Shown here piece by piece: positions 30,886 through 40,121 of a stretch of DNA of 64,000 bases (positions are counted from its first letter, which is position 1; each line of letters begins with the position of its first letter). The position numbers were made by a program, and so were the translations under genes. Origin of the DNA: Mycobacterium sp. DL592 (GTDB taxonomy: Bacteria > Actinomycetota > Actinomycetes > Mycobacteriales > Mycobacteriaceae); assembly GCF_011694515.1 (NCBI RefSeq), contig NZ_CP050192.1, forward strand, positions 1,127,063-1,191,062. Reading direction: 5' to 3'. The notes beneath the pieces are model-generated. The model ran no database searches, was not told the origin of the DNA, and saw nothing but the letters and a program-made list of their open reading frames with translations.

Positions 30886-32679
30886 GTGACGCTGGTGCCT
30901 GGTGAGGACTCAGGATCGCGGAGGCATTCGGTCGGTCTGCTCGATCTGGCGACCCGGTTGCCTGCGGTGGTGATGGACGCCCCGGTGATCGTGCGGGGTG
31001 CGTTGACCGGGCTGCTGGCGTTGCCGACGTCGAAGGCCTCGATCGGCAAGGTGTTCCAGGATCGCGCCGCCCGCTACGGCGACCGGGTGTTCATCCGGTT
31101 CGGTGCGCAGAAGGTCAGCTACCGGCAGGCCAACGAGACCGCCAACCGCTACGCGGCGGTGTTGGCGGACAAGGGTGTTCGCCGCGGCGACGTCGTCGGC
31201 ATCATGTTGCGCAACTCGCCCGACGCGGTGCTGATGATGCTGGCCGCGGTCAAGTGCGGCGCGGTCGCCGGCATGCTGAATTACCACCAGCGCTCAGATG
31301 TGTTGGCGCACAGCATCGGTCTGCTCGAGGCGAAGGTGCTCGTCGCCGAATCCGACCTCGTCGAGGCGATCACCGACAGCGGCGCGCAATTAGCCAACTT
31401 GATGACCATCGAGGACGTGGCACAGCAGGCCGACGGCAAGCCGGCCGACAACCCCGCGTCGGCCGCCGAGGTCCAGGCCAAAGACACCGCCTTCTACATC
31501 TTCACCTCGGGCACCACCGGCCATCCCAAGGCCAGCGTGATGACCCACCACCGGTGGTTGCGTGCGCTGGCGGCGTTCGGCGGGCTGGGGCTTCGGCTCA
31601 AGGCCGACGACACCCTGTACTGCCCGCTGCCGCTCTATCACAACAACGCGCTGACGGTCGCGGTGTCGTCGGTGATCAACGCGGGCGGCACACTGGCGCT
31701 TGGCAAGTCGTTCTCGGCGTCGAAGTTCTGGGACGACGTCATCGAGATGGAGGCCACCGCCTTCATCTACATCGGCGAGGTGTGCCGGTATCTGCTCAAC
31801 CAGCCGCCCAAGGACACCGACCGCGCGCACAAGATCCGGGTGATCGCCGGCAACGGGCTGCGCCCGGAGATCTGGGAGGAGTTCACCCACCGCTTCGGCA
31901 TCGACCGGGTAGCCGAGTTCTACGCCGCCAGTGAGGGCAACACCGCCTTCATCAACATTTTCAACATCCCGAAGACGACCGGCATCAGCCCGCTGCCGCT
32001 GGCCTACGTCGAATACGACCCGGAGACCGGTGAGCCGGTGCGCGACGAGAACGGCCGGGTGCGCAGGGTGCCGTCGGGCACACCTGGGCTGCTGCTGAGC
32101 CCGGTCAGCAAGCTCTCGCCGTTCGACGGCTACACCGACAAGGCGGCCAGCGAGAAGAAACTGGTGCGCAATGTCTTCAAGGAGGGCGACGTCTGGTTCA
32201 ACACCGGCGACGTGATGAGCCCGCAGGGGATGGGCCACGCCGCGTTCTCCGACCGGCTCGGCGACACGTTCCGCTGGAAGGGTGAGAACGTCGCCACCAC
32301 CCAGGTCGAGGCCGCGCTGGGGGCGGACAAGAACATCGAGGAGTCCACCGTGTTCGGCGTCGAGGTGCCCGACACCGGCGGGCGCGCCGGAATGGCCGCG
32401 GTCAAGCTGCGCGACGGCGTGGAGTTCGACGGCAAGGCGCTGGCCGAGACGGTGTACAGCAACCTGCCGGGCTACGCGGCGCCGCTGTTCGTGCGGGTGG
32501 TCGAGTCGCTCGAGACCACCTCGACCTTCAAGAGCCGCAAAGTCGACCTGCGCAAACAGGCCTACGGCTCCGAGGTCGAGGACCCGCTGTACGTGCTCAA
32601 CGGCCGTGACGAGGGCTATGTGCCGTTCTACGACGAGTACCCCGGGGACGTCGCGGCCGGCAAACGCCCCAAGGGCTGA
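30886..32679 (+). CDS. fadD6: Long-chain acyl-CoA synthetase FadD6
   Basis: 597 residues, the FATP/very-long-chain acyl-CoA synthetase type. ATP motif YIFTSGTTGHPKA is near 200-212; NTGDVM, DRLGDTFRWKGENV and the C-terminal TFKSRKVDL motif are all present. It activates fatty acids for degradation or lipid synthesis, and FATP-type enzymes also assist uptake. Two starts compete: GTG 30886 (same length as M. tuberculosis FadD6) and GTG 30895, which has GAGAGG 8 nt upstream. The choice changes only 3 residues. Confidence 0.92.
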   Translation: MTLVPGEDSGSRRHSVGLLDLATRLPAVVMDAPVIVRGALTGLLALPTSKASIGKVFQDRAARYGDRVFIRFGAQKVSYRQANETANRYAAVLADKGVRRGDVVGIMLRNSPDAVLMMLAAVKCGAVAGMLNYHQRSDVLAHSIGLLEAKVLVAESDLVEAITDSGAQLANLMTIEDVAQQADGKPADNPASAAEVQAKDTAFYIFTSGTTGHPKASVMTHHRWLRALAAFGGLGLRLKADDTLYCPLPLYHNNALTVAVSSVINAGGTLALGKSFSASKFWDDVIEMEATAFIYIGEVCRYLLNQPPKDTDRAHKIRVIAGNGLRPEIWEEFTHRFGIDRVAEFYAASEGNTAFINIFNIPKTTGISPLPLAYVEYDPETGEPVRDENGRVRRVPSGTPGLLLSPVSKLSPFDGYTDKAASEKKLVRNVFKEGDVWFNTGDVMSPQGMGHAAFSDRLGDTFRWKGENVATTQVEAALGADKNIEESTVFGVEVPDTGGRAGMAAVKLRDGVEFDGKALAETVYSNLPGYAAPLFVRVVESLETTSTFKSRKVDLRKQAYGSEVEDPLYVLNGRDEGYVPFYDEYPGDVAAGKRPKG

Positions 32680-32737
32680 GCCCTCGACTGGATCACACCA
32701 TTTCGTCGATCTCGGCGTGACCAGGCACCATGGTGGA

Positions 32738-33613
32738 GTGAAGTCGACGTTCTGCGGACGGCCGGTGGCCGGCGATCGCGCCTTGATCATGGCGATCGTC
32801 AACCGCACCCCCGACTCGTTCTACGACCGCGGCGCGACGTTCACCGACGAGGCCGCCAAGGCGGCCGCCTACCGCGTCATCTCCGAGGGAGCCGACGTCG
32901 TCGATGTCGGCGGGGTCAAGGCCGGACCGGGAACGGTCGTCGACGCCGACGAGGAAGTCGCCCGCGTCGTCCCGTTCATCGAGTGGCTGCGCGCCGAATT
33001 CCCTGATCAGCTGATCAGCGTGGACACTTGGCGGGCCTCGGTGGCCAAACAGGCCTGCGCCGCCGGAGCCGACCTGATCAACGACACCTGGGCCGGCGCC
33101 GACCCGGCATTACCCGAGGTCGCCGCCGAATTCGGGGCCGGGCTGGTGTGCTCGCACACCGGCGGCGCGGTGCCGCGAACCAGGCCGTTCCGGGTGAACT
33201 ACGGCACCACCGTGACCGGTGTCGTCGACGACGTCATCGCCGAGGTGACCGCCGCCGCTGAACGGGCGGTGGCCATCGGGGTGGCCCGCGACGCGATCCT
33301 GATCGACCCGACCCACGATTTCGGCAAGAACACTTATCACGGCCTTACTTTGTTGCGCCATGTGAACGATCTCGTTAAGACCGGATGGCCCGTCTTGATG
33401 GCACTGAGCAACAAGGATTTCGTCGGGGAGACTCTAGGTGTGGAGCTGACCGAACGGCTGGAGGGGACCCTGGCGGCAACGGCCCTGGCCGCCGCCGACG
33501 GCGCCCGGATGTTCCGGGTGCACGAGGTGGGGCCCACCCGGCGCGTGCTGGAGATGGTCGCGTCGATCCGGGGGGATCGTCCGCCGACGCGAACGGTGAG
33601 GGGACTGGCATGA
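32738..33613 (+). CDS. folP2: Dihydropteroate synthase homologue FolP2
   Basis: 291 residues from GTG 32738; an in-frame GTG at 32717 is possible. TIM-barrel DHPS fold with MAIVNRTPDSFYD near the N terminus, VDVGGVKAGPG, SVDTW, DLINDTW and the C-terminal FRVHEV motif. The second DHPS copy of mycobacteria (Rv1207) lacks sulfonamide-sensitive DHPS activity according to published work, so the name marks homology. Here it overlaps gpgS by 4 nt (ATGA), linking it to glucosylglycerate synthesis rather than folate genes. Confidence 0.93.
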   Translation: MKSTFCGRPVAGDRALIMAIVNRTPDSFYDRGATFTDEAAKAAAYRVISEGADVVDVGGVKAGPGTVVDADEEVARVVPFIEWLRAEFPDQLISVDTWRASVAKQACAAGADLINDTWAGADPALPEVAAEFGAGLVCSHTGGAVPRTRPFRVNYGTTVTGVVDDVIAEVTAAAERAVAIGVARDAILIDPTHDFGKNTYHGLTLLRHVNDLVKTGWPVLMALSNKDFVGETLGVELTERLEGTLAATALAAADGARMFRVHEVGPTRRVLEMVASIRGDRPPTRTVRGLA

Positions 33614-34545
33614 CCGAACTCGCGGCCAAAGACACCCTCCCCGGTGACACCTGGCTTTCCGACCACACCTGGTCGCATCCCACCTGGACGATCGAGGATC
33701 TGGTGGCCGCCAAGCGCGGCCGCACCATCTCGGTGGTGCTGCCCGCGCTCAACGAGCAGGAGACCGTCGGGTCCGTCATCGAGACCATCAGCCCGATGCT
33801 CGGCAGCCTCGTCGACGAACTGATCGTGCTGGACTCCGGGTCCACCGACGACACCGAGATCGTGGCCGTCGCGGCCGGGGCCCGCGTGGTCAGCCGCGAG
33901 CAGGCACTGCCGGAGATCGAGACGCAGCCCGGCAAAGGCGAGGTGTTGTGGCGGTCGCTGGCCGCCACCACCGGCGACATCATCGTGTTCGTCGACTCCG
34001 ACCTCATCGACCCCGACCCGATGTTCGTGCCGCGGCTGGTCGGCCCGATCCTCACCGGCGACGGCATCCACCTGGTCAAGGGCTTCTACCGGCGGCCGTT
34101 GACGGTCGGCAAGGGCGAGGACCCCAACGGCGGCGGCCGCGTCACCGAACTGGTCGCCCGCCCGCTGCTGGCGGCGCTGCGCCCCGAACTGGGTTGTGTG
34201 CTGCAGCCGCTGGGCGGCGAATACGCCGGAACCCGTGAACTGCTCACCTCGGTGCCGTTCGCCCCGGGCTACGGCGTGGAGATCGGCATTCTGATCGACA
34301 CCTACGACAAGCTGGGGCTGGACGCGATAGCCCAGGTCAACCTCGGTGTGCGGGCGCACCGCAACCGGCCGCTGACCGATCTGGGGGCGATGAGCCGCCA
34401 GGTCATCGCGACCCTGCTGTCGCGCTGCGGGATCGCCGACTCCGGTGTCGGGCTCACCCAGTTCCTACCGGAGGGCGACGAGTACCTGCCGCGCACCACG
34501 TCGGTCTCGCTGGCCGACCGCCCGCCGATGAACACCCTGCGCTGA
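33610..34545 (+). CDS. gpgS: Glucosyl-3-phosphoglycerate synthase
   Basis: Transfers glucose from a nucleotide-sugar to 3-phosphoglycerate, the first step toward glucosylglycerate and the methylglucose lipopolysaccharides that regulate fatty-acid synthesis. 311 residues, GT-A fold (GT81). PALNE at 45-49 and the metal-binding Asp129-Ser-Asp131 are visible; a conserved His is in RAHRNRPL. The ATG overlaps the folP2 stop. Counterpart of Rv1208. Confidence 0.95.
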   Translation: MTELAAKDTLPGDTWLSDHTWSHPTWTIEDLVAAKRGRTISVVLPALNEQETVGSVIETISPMLGSLVDELIVLDSGSTDDTEIVAVAAGARVVSREQALPEIETQPGKGEVLWRSLAATTGDIIVFVDSDLIDPDPMFVPRLVGPILTGDGIHLVKGFYRRPLTVGKGEDPNGGGRVTELVARPLLAALRPELGCVLQPLGGEYAGTRELLTSVPFAPGYGVEIGILIDTYDKLGLDAIAQVNLGVRAHRNRPLTDLGAMSRQVIATLLSRCGIADSGVGLTQFLPEGDEYLPRTTSVSLADRPPMNTLR

Positions 34546-34624
34546 CGGCGCCCTACCGCCGAAACCGACAAACGGGCGCGAAAGTTCGAGTGAAAGCGTG
34601 CATAACGTCGATCTCGGCACGAAG

Positions 34625-34630
34625 TAACCT
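34625..34630 (+). promoter_or_regulatory. Leaderless -10 box for DivIVA-like gene
   Basis: TAACCT ends 6 nt before GTG 34637. Confidence 0.45.
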
Positions 34631-34636
34631 CGTGTC

Positions 34637-34978
34637 GTGACGTTGATCCTGCTGTACCTGGTGGTGCTGATCCTGATCGGCACCGTCCTGTTCGGGGTGG
34701 CCAGCCTGGTGTTCGGACGCGGGGAGGAGCTGCCGCCGCTGCCGCGGGCCACCACCGCGAGCGTGCTGCCGGCCTCCGGGGTCACCGCCGCCGACGTCGA
34801 GGCCGTCAAGTTCACCCAGGTGCTGCGCGGCTACAAGACCAGCGAGGTGGACTGGGTGCTCGATCGGCTCGGCGCCGAACTCGACCAGTTGCGTGCCGAG
34901 CTGGCCGCGGTGCGCGCCGTCGCCGGCCTCGACGAACCCGCGGTGACCCATCACGCCGCCGACGAGGAATCGGTGTGA
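34637..34978 (+). CDS. Membrane-anchored DivIVA-like small protein (Rv1209 type)
   Basis: 113 residues. An N-terminal transmembrane helix (about 3-25) is followed by a linker and a motif, FTQVLRGYKTSEVDWVLDRL, that matches the N-terminal DivIVA lipid-binding/coiled-coil signature. A short coiled coil ends near residue 95. Such proteins may localise to curved membrane or poles; function unproven. It overlaps the downstream tag gene by 4 nt (GTGA). Confidence 0.8.
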   Translation: MTLILLYLVVLILIGTVLFGVASLVFGRGEELPPLPRATTASVLPASGVTAADVEAVKFTQVLRGYKTSEVDWVLDRLGAELDQLRAELAAVRAVAGLDEPAVTHHAADEESV

Positions 34979-35559
34979 GCGAGCCCGACGACGACGGGCG
35001 TATCCGCTGCGGCTGGGCGGGCGGGCAAACCCTGCTCTACCGCGACTACCACGACCAGGAGTGGGGACGGCAGCTGCGCGGCCGTGTCGCGCTGTTCGAA
35101 CGGATGAGCCTGGAGGCCTTCCAGAGCGGGCTGTCGTGGCTGATCATCCTGCGCAAGCGGGACAACTTCCGGACGGCCTTCGACGGCTTCGACATCGAGA
35201 CCGTGGCCCGCTACACCGACCGCGACGTCACCCGGCTAATGGCCGACGTCGGCATCGTGCGCAACCGCGCCAAGATCGAGGCCACCATCACGAACGCCCG
35301 GGTGGCCGCCGACCGCGACGTCGACCTGTCTGATCTGCTGTGGTCCTACGCCCCGCCGGCGCGGCCCCGGCCCGCGACACTGGCCGACGTGCCCTCGCTG
35401 AGCCCGGAGTCCCAGGCCATGGCCAAGGACCTCAAGAAGCGCGGTTTCCGGTTCGTCGGACCGACCACGGCGTACGCGTTGATGCAGGCCACAGGCATGG
35501 TCGACGACCACGTCCAGGCGTGCTGGGTGCCCCCGTCGGGAGTGCCGAATCGGCCCTGA
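34975..35559 (+). CDS. tag: DNA-3-methyladenine glycosylase I
   Basis: Excises 3-methyladenine from alkylated DNA. 194 residues. Zinc-binding set Cys12, His26, His179 and Cys183 is intact and equivalent to the E. coli Tag zinc snap. The catalytic-pocket helix EAFQSGLSW and the C-terminal DDHVQACW are recognisable. GTG 34975 overlaps the upstream stop, so it is translationally coupled to the DivIVA-like gene. Corresponds to tagA (Rv1210). Confidence 0.94.
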   Translation: MSEPDDDGRIRCGWAGGQTLLYRDYHDQEWGRQLRGRVALFERMSLEAFQSGLSWLIILRKRDNFRTAFDGFDIETVARYTDRDVTRLMADVGIVRNRAKIEATITNARVAADRDVDLSDLLWSYAPPARPRPATLADVPSLSPESQAMAKDLKKRGFRFVGPTTAYALMQATGMVDDHVQACWVPPSGVPNRP

Positions 35560-35718
35560 TCGCACTTGCTGCCACGGGTCTTCCACACGCATGCGCCCGA
35601 ATAAGGAACAATGGAATCTGAAAACAGGCAGTTCAGTGCCGGGACGCACCAGCCAGGCGGTCTGGCACCGATCCGGGTCCGTGTTCGCGGGCCGGCTCGA
35701 ATCTGGAGGGAGTACTCG

Positions 35719-35886
35719 ATGGCGGCGATGAAGCCCCGGACCGGTGACGGTCCGCTGGAAGCAACCAAGGAGGGGCGCGGCATCGTGATGCGGGTACCAC
35801 TGGAGGGCGGTGGCCGGCTCGTTGTCGAGCTGACGCCGGAGGAAGCCGCCGCGCTCGGTGACGAACTCAAAGGCGTCACCAGCTAA
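35719..35886 (+). CDS. DUF3117 small protein
   Basis: 55 residues. ATG 35719 follows GGAGGGA by about 7 nt; longer frames starting at 35611 have no family support. The sequence contains the whole DUF3117 unit (GRGIVMRVPLEGGGRLVVEL), a short beta-hairpin plus helix protein conserved throughout actinobacteria. Function unknown. The 159-bp upstream gap holds no other gene. A strong terminator follows 14 nt after the stop. Confidence 0.88.
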   Translation: MAAMKPRTGDGPLEATKEGRGIVMRVPLEGGGRLVVELTPEEAAALGDELKGVTS

Positions 35887-35900
35887 CTGATCAGTCCACG

Positions 35901-35930
35901 AAACCCCGCGTGATGTCGCGGGGTTTTGTG
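35901..35930. terminator. Intrinsic terminator between DUF3117 gene and glgM
   Basis: AAACCCCGCG (35901-35910), loop TGATGT, CGCGGGGTTT (35917-35926), then TGTG. A 10-bp GC-rich stem with A/T ends works in both directions, fitting its place between convergent genes. Confidence 0.85.
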
Positions 35931-35934
35931 CTGC

Positions 35935-37098
35935 CTACGCCGAGACCTTGCGGTAGATCTCCAGCGTCTGCTCGGCGATATGGGCCCAGGAGAATTCGTC
36001 GATGCAGCGCTGTCGGCCCGCCTGCCCGTAGCGCTTCGCCCGCTGCGGATCCCCGACGAGGGAGTTGACGGCCTCGGCGATGCGGACTTCGAAGCCCGCC
36101 GGGTCGGCTGCGTCGTAGTGCACCAGCGTGCCCGTCACCCCGTCATCGACCACCTCCGGAATGCCCCCGACATCGGAGGCCACCACCGCCGTGCCGCACG
36201 CCATCGCCTCGAGGTTGACGATCCCCAACGGCTCGTACACCGATGGACACACGAAAGCCGTGGCCGCCGAAAGTATTTCGCGGATCTTGCCGATCGGCAG
36301 GAACTCCTGCACCCAGAACACACCGCTGCGCTGTGCCGCCAGCTCCTGCACCGCGGCGCTGACCTCGGCGGCGATCTCCGGGGTGTCGGGGGCGCCAGCG
36401 CACAGCACCAGTTGTACCTCGGGGTCGAAGCGGTGCGCGGCGGCGATCAGGTGCGGCACACCCTTCTGGCGGGTGATGCGGCCGACGAACGCCACCATCG
36501 GACGCGACGGGTCGACACCGAGCTCGGCGAGCACCGACTCGCCGCTCTCGGGCGGTGCCGGGTACCAGACGTCGGCGTCGATGCCGTTCTTGACGACGTG
36601 CACCCGGTTGGGATCCAGGCCCGGGTACACCGACAGCACGTCCTCGCGCATTCCCGAACTCACCGCGATCACCGCGTCGGCGGCCTCGACGGCGGTTCGC
36701 TCCACCCAGAGTGAAACCCGGTAGCCGCCGCCGAGCTGTTCGGCCTTCCACGGCCGCAGCGGTTCGAGCGAATGTGCGGTCAGCACATGCGGAATGCCGT
36801 ACAGCAGCGAGGCGATGTGGCCGGCCATGCCGGTGTACCAGGTGTGCGAATGCGCCACCGTCGCCTCCGCCGCGGCGTTGGCCATCACCAGATCCGCCGA
36901 CAGCGTCGACAGCGCGGCGTTGGCGCCCCGCAGGGCGGGGTCGGGCTGGTGTACGAAAACCCCTGCGCGAGGGGCTCCCATGCAGTGCACATCGACTTCG
37001 CAGAGCCGCCGCAGCTGCGCGACGAGCTCTGTCACGTGCACTCCGGCCCCGCCGTAAACCTCGGGTGGGTACTCCCGAGTCATCATCGCCACCCGCAT
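35935..37098 (-). CDS. glgM: Maltose-1-phosphate synthase GlgM
   Basis: 387 residues, GT4 glycosyltransferase of the GT-B fold. The start ATG 37098 opens MRVAMMTREYPPEVYGG; 40 upstream codons in frame look non-coding. Donor-site Glu motif is in VCPSVYEPLGIVNLEA. Same length as Rv1212c, once called glgA but shown to combine ADP-glucose with glucose-1-phosphate to maltose-1-phosphate for GlgE-type alpha-glucan synthesis. Its partner glgC, supplying ADP-glucose, is divergent across 160 bp. Confidence 0.93.
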   Translation of the reverse strand: MRVAMMTREYPPEVYGGAGVHVTELVAQLRRLCEVDVHCMGAPRAGVFVHQPDPALRGANAALSTLSADLVMANAAAEATVAHSHTWYTGMAGHIASLLYGIPHVLTAHSLEPLRPWKAEQLGGGYRVSLWVERTAVEAADAVIAVSSGMREDVLSVYPGLDPNRVHVVKNGIDADVWYPAPPESGESVLAELGVDPSRPMVAFVGRITRQKGVPHLIAAAHRFDPEVQLVLCAGAPDTPEIAAEVSAAVQELAAQRSGVFWVQEFLPIGKIREILSAATAFVCPSVYEPLGIVNLEAMACGTAVVASDVGGIPEVVDDGVTGTLVHYDAADPAGFEVRIAEAVNSLVGDPQRAKRYGQAGRQRCIDEFSWAHIAEQTLEIYRKVSA

Positions 37099-37105
37099 GG
37101 AACCG

Positions 37106-37111
37106 ACCGTA
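37106..37111 (-). promoter_or_regulatory. Leaderless -10 box for glgM
   Basis: TACGGT (minus strand) ends 7 nt before ATG 37098. Confidence 0.4.
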
Positions 37112-37180
37112 GTAGGCCCGGCGCGCGATTGCAGCTTTGTGGTCAACGTGGTTGAGGCTGAGCGGAAGTCTGTCTTTCCG

Positions 37181-37206
37181 CGCGACACCGGCGCGACACC
37201 GGCGCG
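37181..37206. repeat. Short tandem repeat in glgM-glgC spacer
   Basis: The 11-mer CGCGACACCGG occurs at 37181-37191 and 37192-37202, followed by CGCG. It lies about 40 nt upstream of the glgC -10 box and could hold paired regulator sites or be slippage. Confidence 0.5.
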
Positions 37207-37246
37207 CAAAAGTGCCAATGGCCTAGCCGTCTACGGCAGCTGCCAT

Positions 37247-37252
37247 TAGGTT
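37247..37252 (+). promoter_or_regulatory. Leaderless -10 box for glgC
   Basis: TAGGTT ends 6 nt before ATG 37259. Confidence 0.45.
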
Positions 37253-37258
37253 TGCATC

Positions 37259-38473
37259 ATGAGGGAATTGCCACACGTGCTGGGCATCGTCCTTGCCGGC
37301 GGGGAGGGCAAACGTCTGTACCCGCTGACCGCTGACCGAGCCAAGCCTGCGGTTCCCTTCGGCGGTGCCTACCGCCTCATCGACTTCGTGCTCTCCAATC
37401 TGGTCAATGCCCGGTACCTGCGTATCTGCGTGCTCACCCAGTACAAGTCGCATTCGCTGGACCGCCACATCTCGCAGAACTGGCGGCTCTCAGGTCTGGC
37501 CGGCGAGTACATCACCCCGGTGCCCGCCCAGCAGCGGCTCGGCCCGCGCTGGTACACCGGCTCGGCCGATGCGATCTATCAGTCGATGAACCTCATCTAC
37601 GACGAGGACCCCGACTACATCGTGGTGTTCGGTGCCGACCACGTGTACCGGATGGACCCCGAGCAGATGCTGCACTTCCACATCGAGAGCGGTGCCGGCG
37701 CAACGGTTGCCGGCATCCGGGTGCCGCGGGCCGAGGCGCACGCGTTCGGCTGCATCGACGCCGACGAGTCCGGGCGCATCAAGGAGTTCGTCGAGAAACC
37801 GGCCGACCCGCCGGGCACGCCGGATGACCCGGAGCAGACGTTCGTCTCGATGGGCAACTACATCTTCACCACCAAGGTGCTCATCGACGCCATCCGCGCC
37901 GACGCCGACGACGACCATTCCGATCACGACATGGGCGGCGACATCATCCCGCGCCTGGTGTCCGACGGGATGGCCGCGGTCTACGACTTCAAGAACAACG
38001 AAGTGCCCGGCGCCACCGAACGCGACCACGGCTACTGGCGCGACGTCGGGACGCTGGACGCGTTCTACGACGCCCACATGGATCTGGTGTCGGTGCATCC
38101 GGTGTTCAACCTGTACAACAAGCGCTGGCCGATCCGGGGTGAGTCGGACAACCTGGCACCGGCGAAGTTCGTCAACGGCGGCTCCGCGCAGGAGTCGGTC
38201 GTCGGCGCGGGCAGCATCATCTCGGCGGCCTCGGTGCGTAACTCGGTGTTGTCGAGCAATGTCGTGATCGACGACGGCGCGATCGTCGAAGGCTCCGTGC
38301 TGATGCCGGGCGTGCGGGTGGGCCGCGGCGCGGTGGTTCGCAAGGCGATCCTGGACAAGAACGTCGTCGTCGGCCCCGGCGAGATGGTCGGTGTCGATCT
38401 GGAGAAGGACCGTGAGCGGTTCGCGGTCAGCTCCGGCGGCATCGTCGCCGTCGGCAAGGGCGTCTGGATCTAG
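37259..38473 (+). CDS. glgC: Glucose-1-phosphate adenylyltransferase GlgC
   Basis: Makes ADP-glucose from ATP and glucose-1-phosphate. 404 residues. N-terminal nucleotidyltransferase domain with the signature [11 protein letters not shown] (15-25) and KPAVPF; the catalytic region GADHVYRMD follows. The C-terminal left-handed beta-helix (about 300-395) carries hexapeptide repeats and the allosteric interface. Product feeds GlgM (divergent neighbour). Same length as M. tuberculosis GlgC (Rv1213). Confidence 0.96.
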   Translation: MRELPHVLGIVLAGGEGKRLYPLTADRAKPAVPFGGAYRLIDFVLSNLVNARYLRICVLTQYKSHSLDRHISQNWRLSGLAGEYITPVPAQQRLGPRWYTGSADAIYQSMNLIYDEDPDYIVVFGADHVYRMDPEQMLHFHIESGAGATVAGIRVPRAEAHAFGCIDADESGRIKEFVEKPADPPGTPDDPEQTFVSMGNYIFTTKVLIDAIRADADDDHSDHDMGGDIIPRLVSDGMAAVYDFKNNEVPGATERDHGYWRDVGTLDAFYDAHMDLVSVHPVFNLYNKRWPIRGESDNLAPAKFVNGGSAQESVVGAGSIISAASVRNSVLSSNVVIDDGAIVEGSVLMPGVRVGRGAVVRKAILDKNVVVGPGEMVGVDLEKDRERFAVSSGGIVAVGKGVWI

Positions 38474-38497
38474 CCCGTTGCGGCAGCGCGGTACACG

Positions 38498-39415
38498 ATG
38501 ATCCGCTGGCGCCGTCGCCGCTCCGCCGAGGGTGGGCCGCCGGCCTGTCCGTACTGCCAGTCGCCCCTGGATGCCAGTGGCACGTGTGCGCGCTGCGGCG
38601 GTCTGCACGCGCCCACACCGCCGACCGGTTGGCGGCCGGACCCGACCGCGCGGCATGAGGGCCGCTACTACGTCACCGGCCGGCCGACCAACCGGGTGCG
38701 CAACGGCCGGGCCCAGTCGACGGATCCGGTCGGCGGTGCGATGCTGCCGGACTACGTCGAACTGCCTGCCGCCCGATCCAGTGTGCGTTCTACGTGGCTG
38801 GCGACCGGGGCGACCACCGCGATCATCGTCATGGTGGCCGCGGTCGAGTGGGTGTTGTGGACGGGTCGCCACACATCGCCGCCGCCACCGGAAGTCGGCT
38901 ATCTCGAGGCGCTCAAGAGCGCCGACCTGAGCAACGAGTTCAGCTCCGAGGCCAATGCCATCGCCCATGGCCGTGCGGTGTGTCGTGCGCTCGACGACGG
39001 TGGCCCGCAGCAGGGGCTACCGGCCGACAAGATCGCGGTCGACGCGTTCTGCCCCCAGTTCAACAAGGGCTTCCGTGTTCTGGAATCAGCAACGGTGCCA
39101 GGGGTTTTCGTGCTCACCGACAGCATGGGCACACAGGCGATCAGCACTGACGGGGGTTCGTGTTCGGGGGCGGGTGGATACGCCGACGTCGGCCCCAGCA
39201 CCGCGGTGACCGTGAAGAACGGCAAGGGCGAGATCCTGGCCACCACGGCGCTCGGCGCGGGTAAGGGCGACACCGCCACGTGCACGTTCTCGTTCAGCTT
39301 CACCATCACCGAGGGCCAGGACCGCTACGTCATCTCGGTGGGCCACCGCGGGGAGTTCAGCTACAGCTTCGGTCAGCTTCGTGCGCGCGGGGTGCAGATC
39401 CACCTCGGTCTGTGA
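38498..39415 (+). CDS. Zinc-ribbon / transmembrane / DUF732 protein
   Basis: 305 residues from ATG 38498. Domain order: a probable zinc ribbon (Cys17-x2-Cys20, Cys30-x2-Cys33), a Pro/Arg-rich stretch, one transmembrane helix (about 99-120), a DUF732-like segment (about 134-191, with ANAIAHGRAVCRALDDG and the paired Cys161/Cys184) and a Gly/Thr-rich beta region to the end. A cytoplasmic metal finger joined to an extracytoplasmic DUF732 suggests a sensor or scaffold, but that is inference. It begins 25 nt after glgC. Function unknown. Confidence 0.7.
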   Translation: MIRWRRRRSAEGGPPACPYCQSPLDASGTCARCGGLHAPTPPTGWRPDPTARHEGRYYVTGRPTNRVRNGRAQSTDPVGGAMLPDYVELPAARSSVRSTWLATGATTAIIVMVAAVEWVLWTGRHTSPPPPEVGYLEALKSADLSNEFSSEANAIAHGRAVCRALDDGGPQQGLPADKIAVDAFCPQFNKGFRVLESATVPGVFVLTDSMGTQAISTDGGSCSGAGGYADVGPSTAVTVKNGKGEILATTALGAGKGDTATCTFSFSFTITEGQDRYVISVGHRGEFSYSFGQLRARGVQIHLGL

Positions 39416-39421
39416 GCACCG

Positions 39422-40021
39422 TCAGGTGTCGGTCCCGGCGCGGGCGCGCTTCTTGCGGCGCCGTTTTCGCAGCAGTGTGAACGCGCCCCACGCGAGTGCG
39501 ATCAGCACCACGAGCACGAGCGCCGGGAGCAGGATCGCGATGAACACCAGCCCGACGCTGGTGACGTCCTCGATGGTGCTCAGCACCGGTGCGGCCACCC
39601 CGGCGGTGGCCACGTTGGCGGCCGGCCGGACCGCCGTCTTGGTCAGGTGCACCACCAACGCGGTGACGACACCGATGGCGATCGGCACCCACTGTCCGGT
39701 GCGGGCGAATTCGCCCGGGTCGGTGACGGCCGCGGTCTGCGCCGCGGTGCCCGAGCCGAACACGATGCCACCCGCGGTGGGCCGCACGAAGGTCTGCACG
39801 GCGTCGTTGACCGAATCCAGTGCCGGGACCTTGTCGGCGACGATCTCGACGAGCAGCAGCACCGCGACGATGCCGATGACCCAGCCGTTCTCGAGCCAGG
39901 CCCAGCCGTGCGGCAGGTTGACCAGGTTGGTGAAGCGGCCCAGCAGCCCCATCGCCAGCAGCGGGATGTAGGCGTTCAGCCCGGCGGCGCTGGCCAGCCC
40001 GAATCCGGTCATCAACTCCAC
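39422..40021 (-). CDS. DUF4126 membrane protein
   Basis: 199 residues from GTG 40021, with GAGGAGG 5 nt upstream. Four to five transmembrane helices. The N-terminal GLASAAGLNAYIPLL and the central TAGGIVFGS are typical of DUF4126. The C terminus is a Lys/Arg-rich cytoplasmic tail. Function unknown. Its stop is 6 nt from that of the convergent DUF732 gene; the 100-bp upstream gap shows no gene. Confidence 0.8.
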   Translation of the reverse strand: MELMTGFGLASAAGLNAYIPLLAMGLLGRFTNLVNLPHGWAWLENGWVIGIVAVLLLVEIVADKVPALDSVNDAVQTFVRPTAGGIVFGSGTAAQTAAVTDPGEFARTGQWVPIAIGVVTALVVHLTKTAVRPAANVATAGVAAPVLSTIEDVTSVGLVFIAILLPALVLVVLIALAWGAFTLLRKRRRKKRARAGTDT

Positions 40022-40121
40022 GCGGGCCTCCTCGGGCCGGGTCGACGGGCGCCGGCGGACGCGCGTCGCGGGACGTTCACCAGTACAGGATGACGTGCGG
40101 GGCGCATCGCCGCCGATGGTT

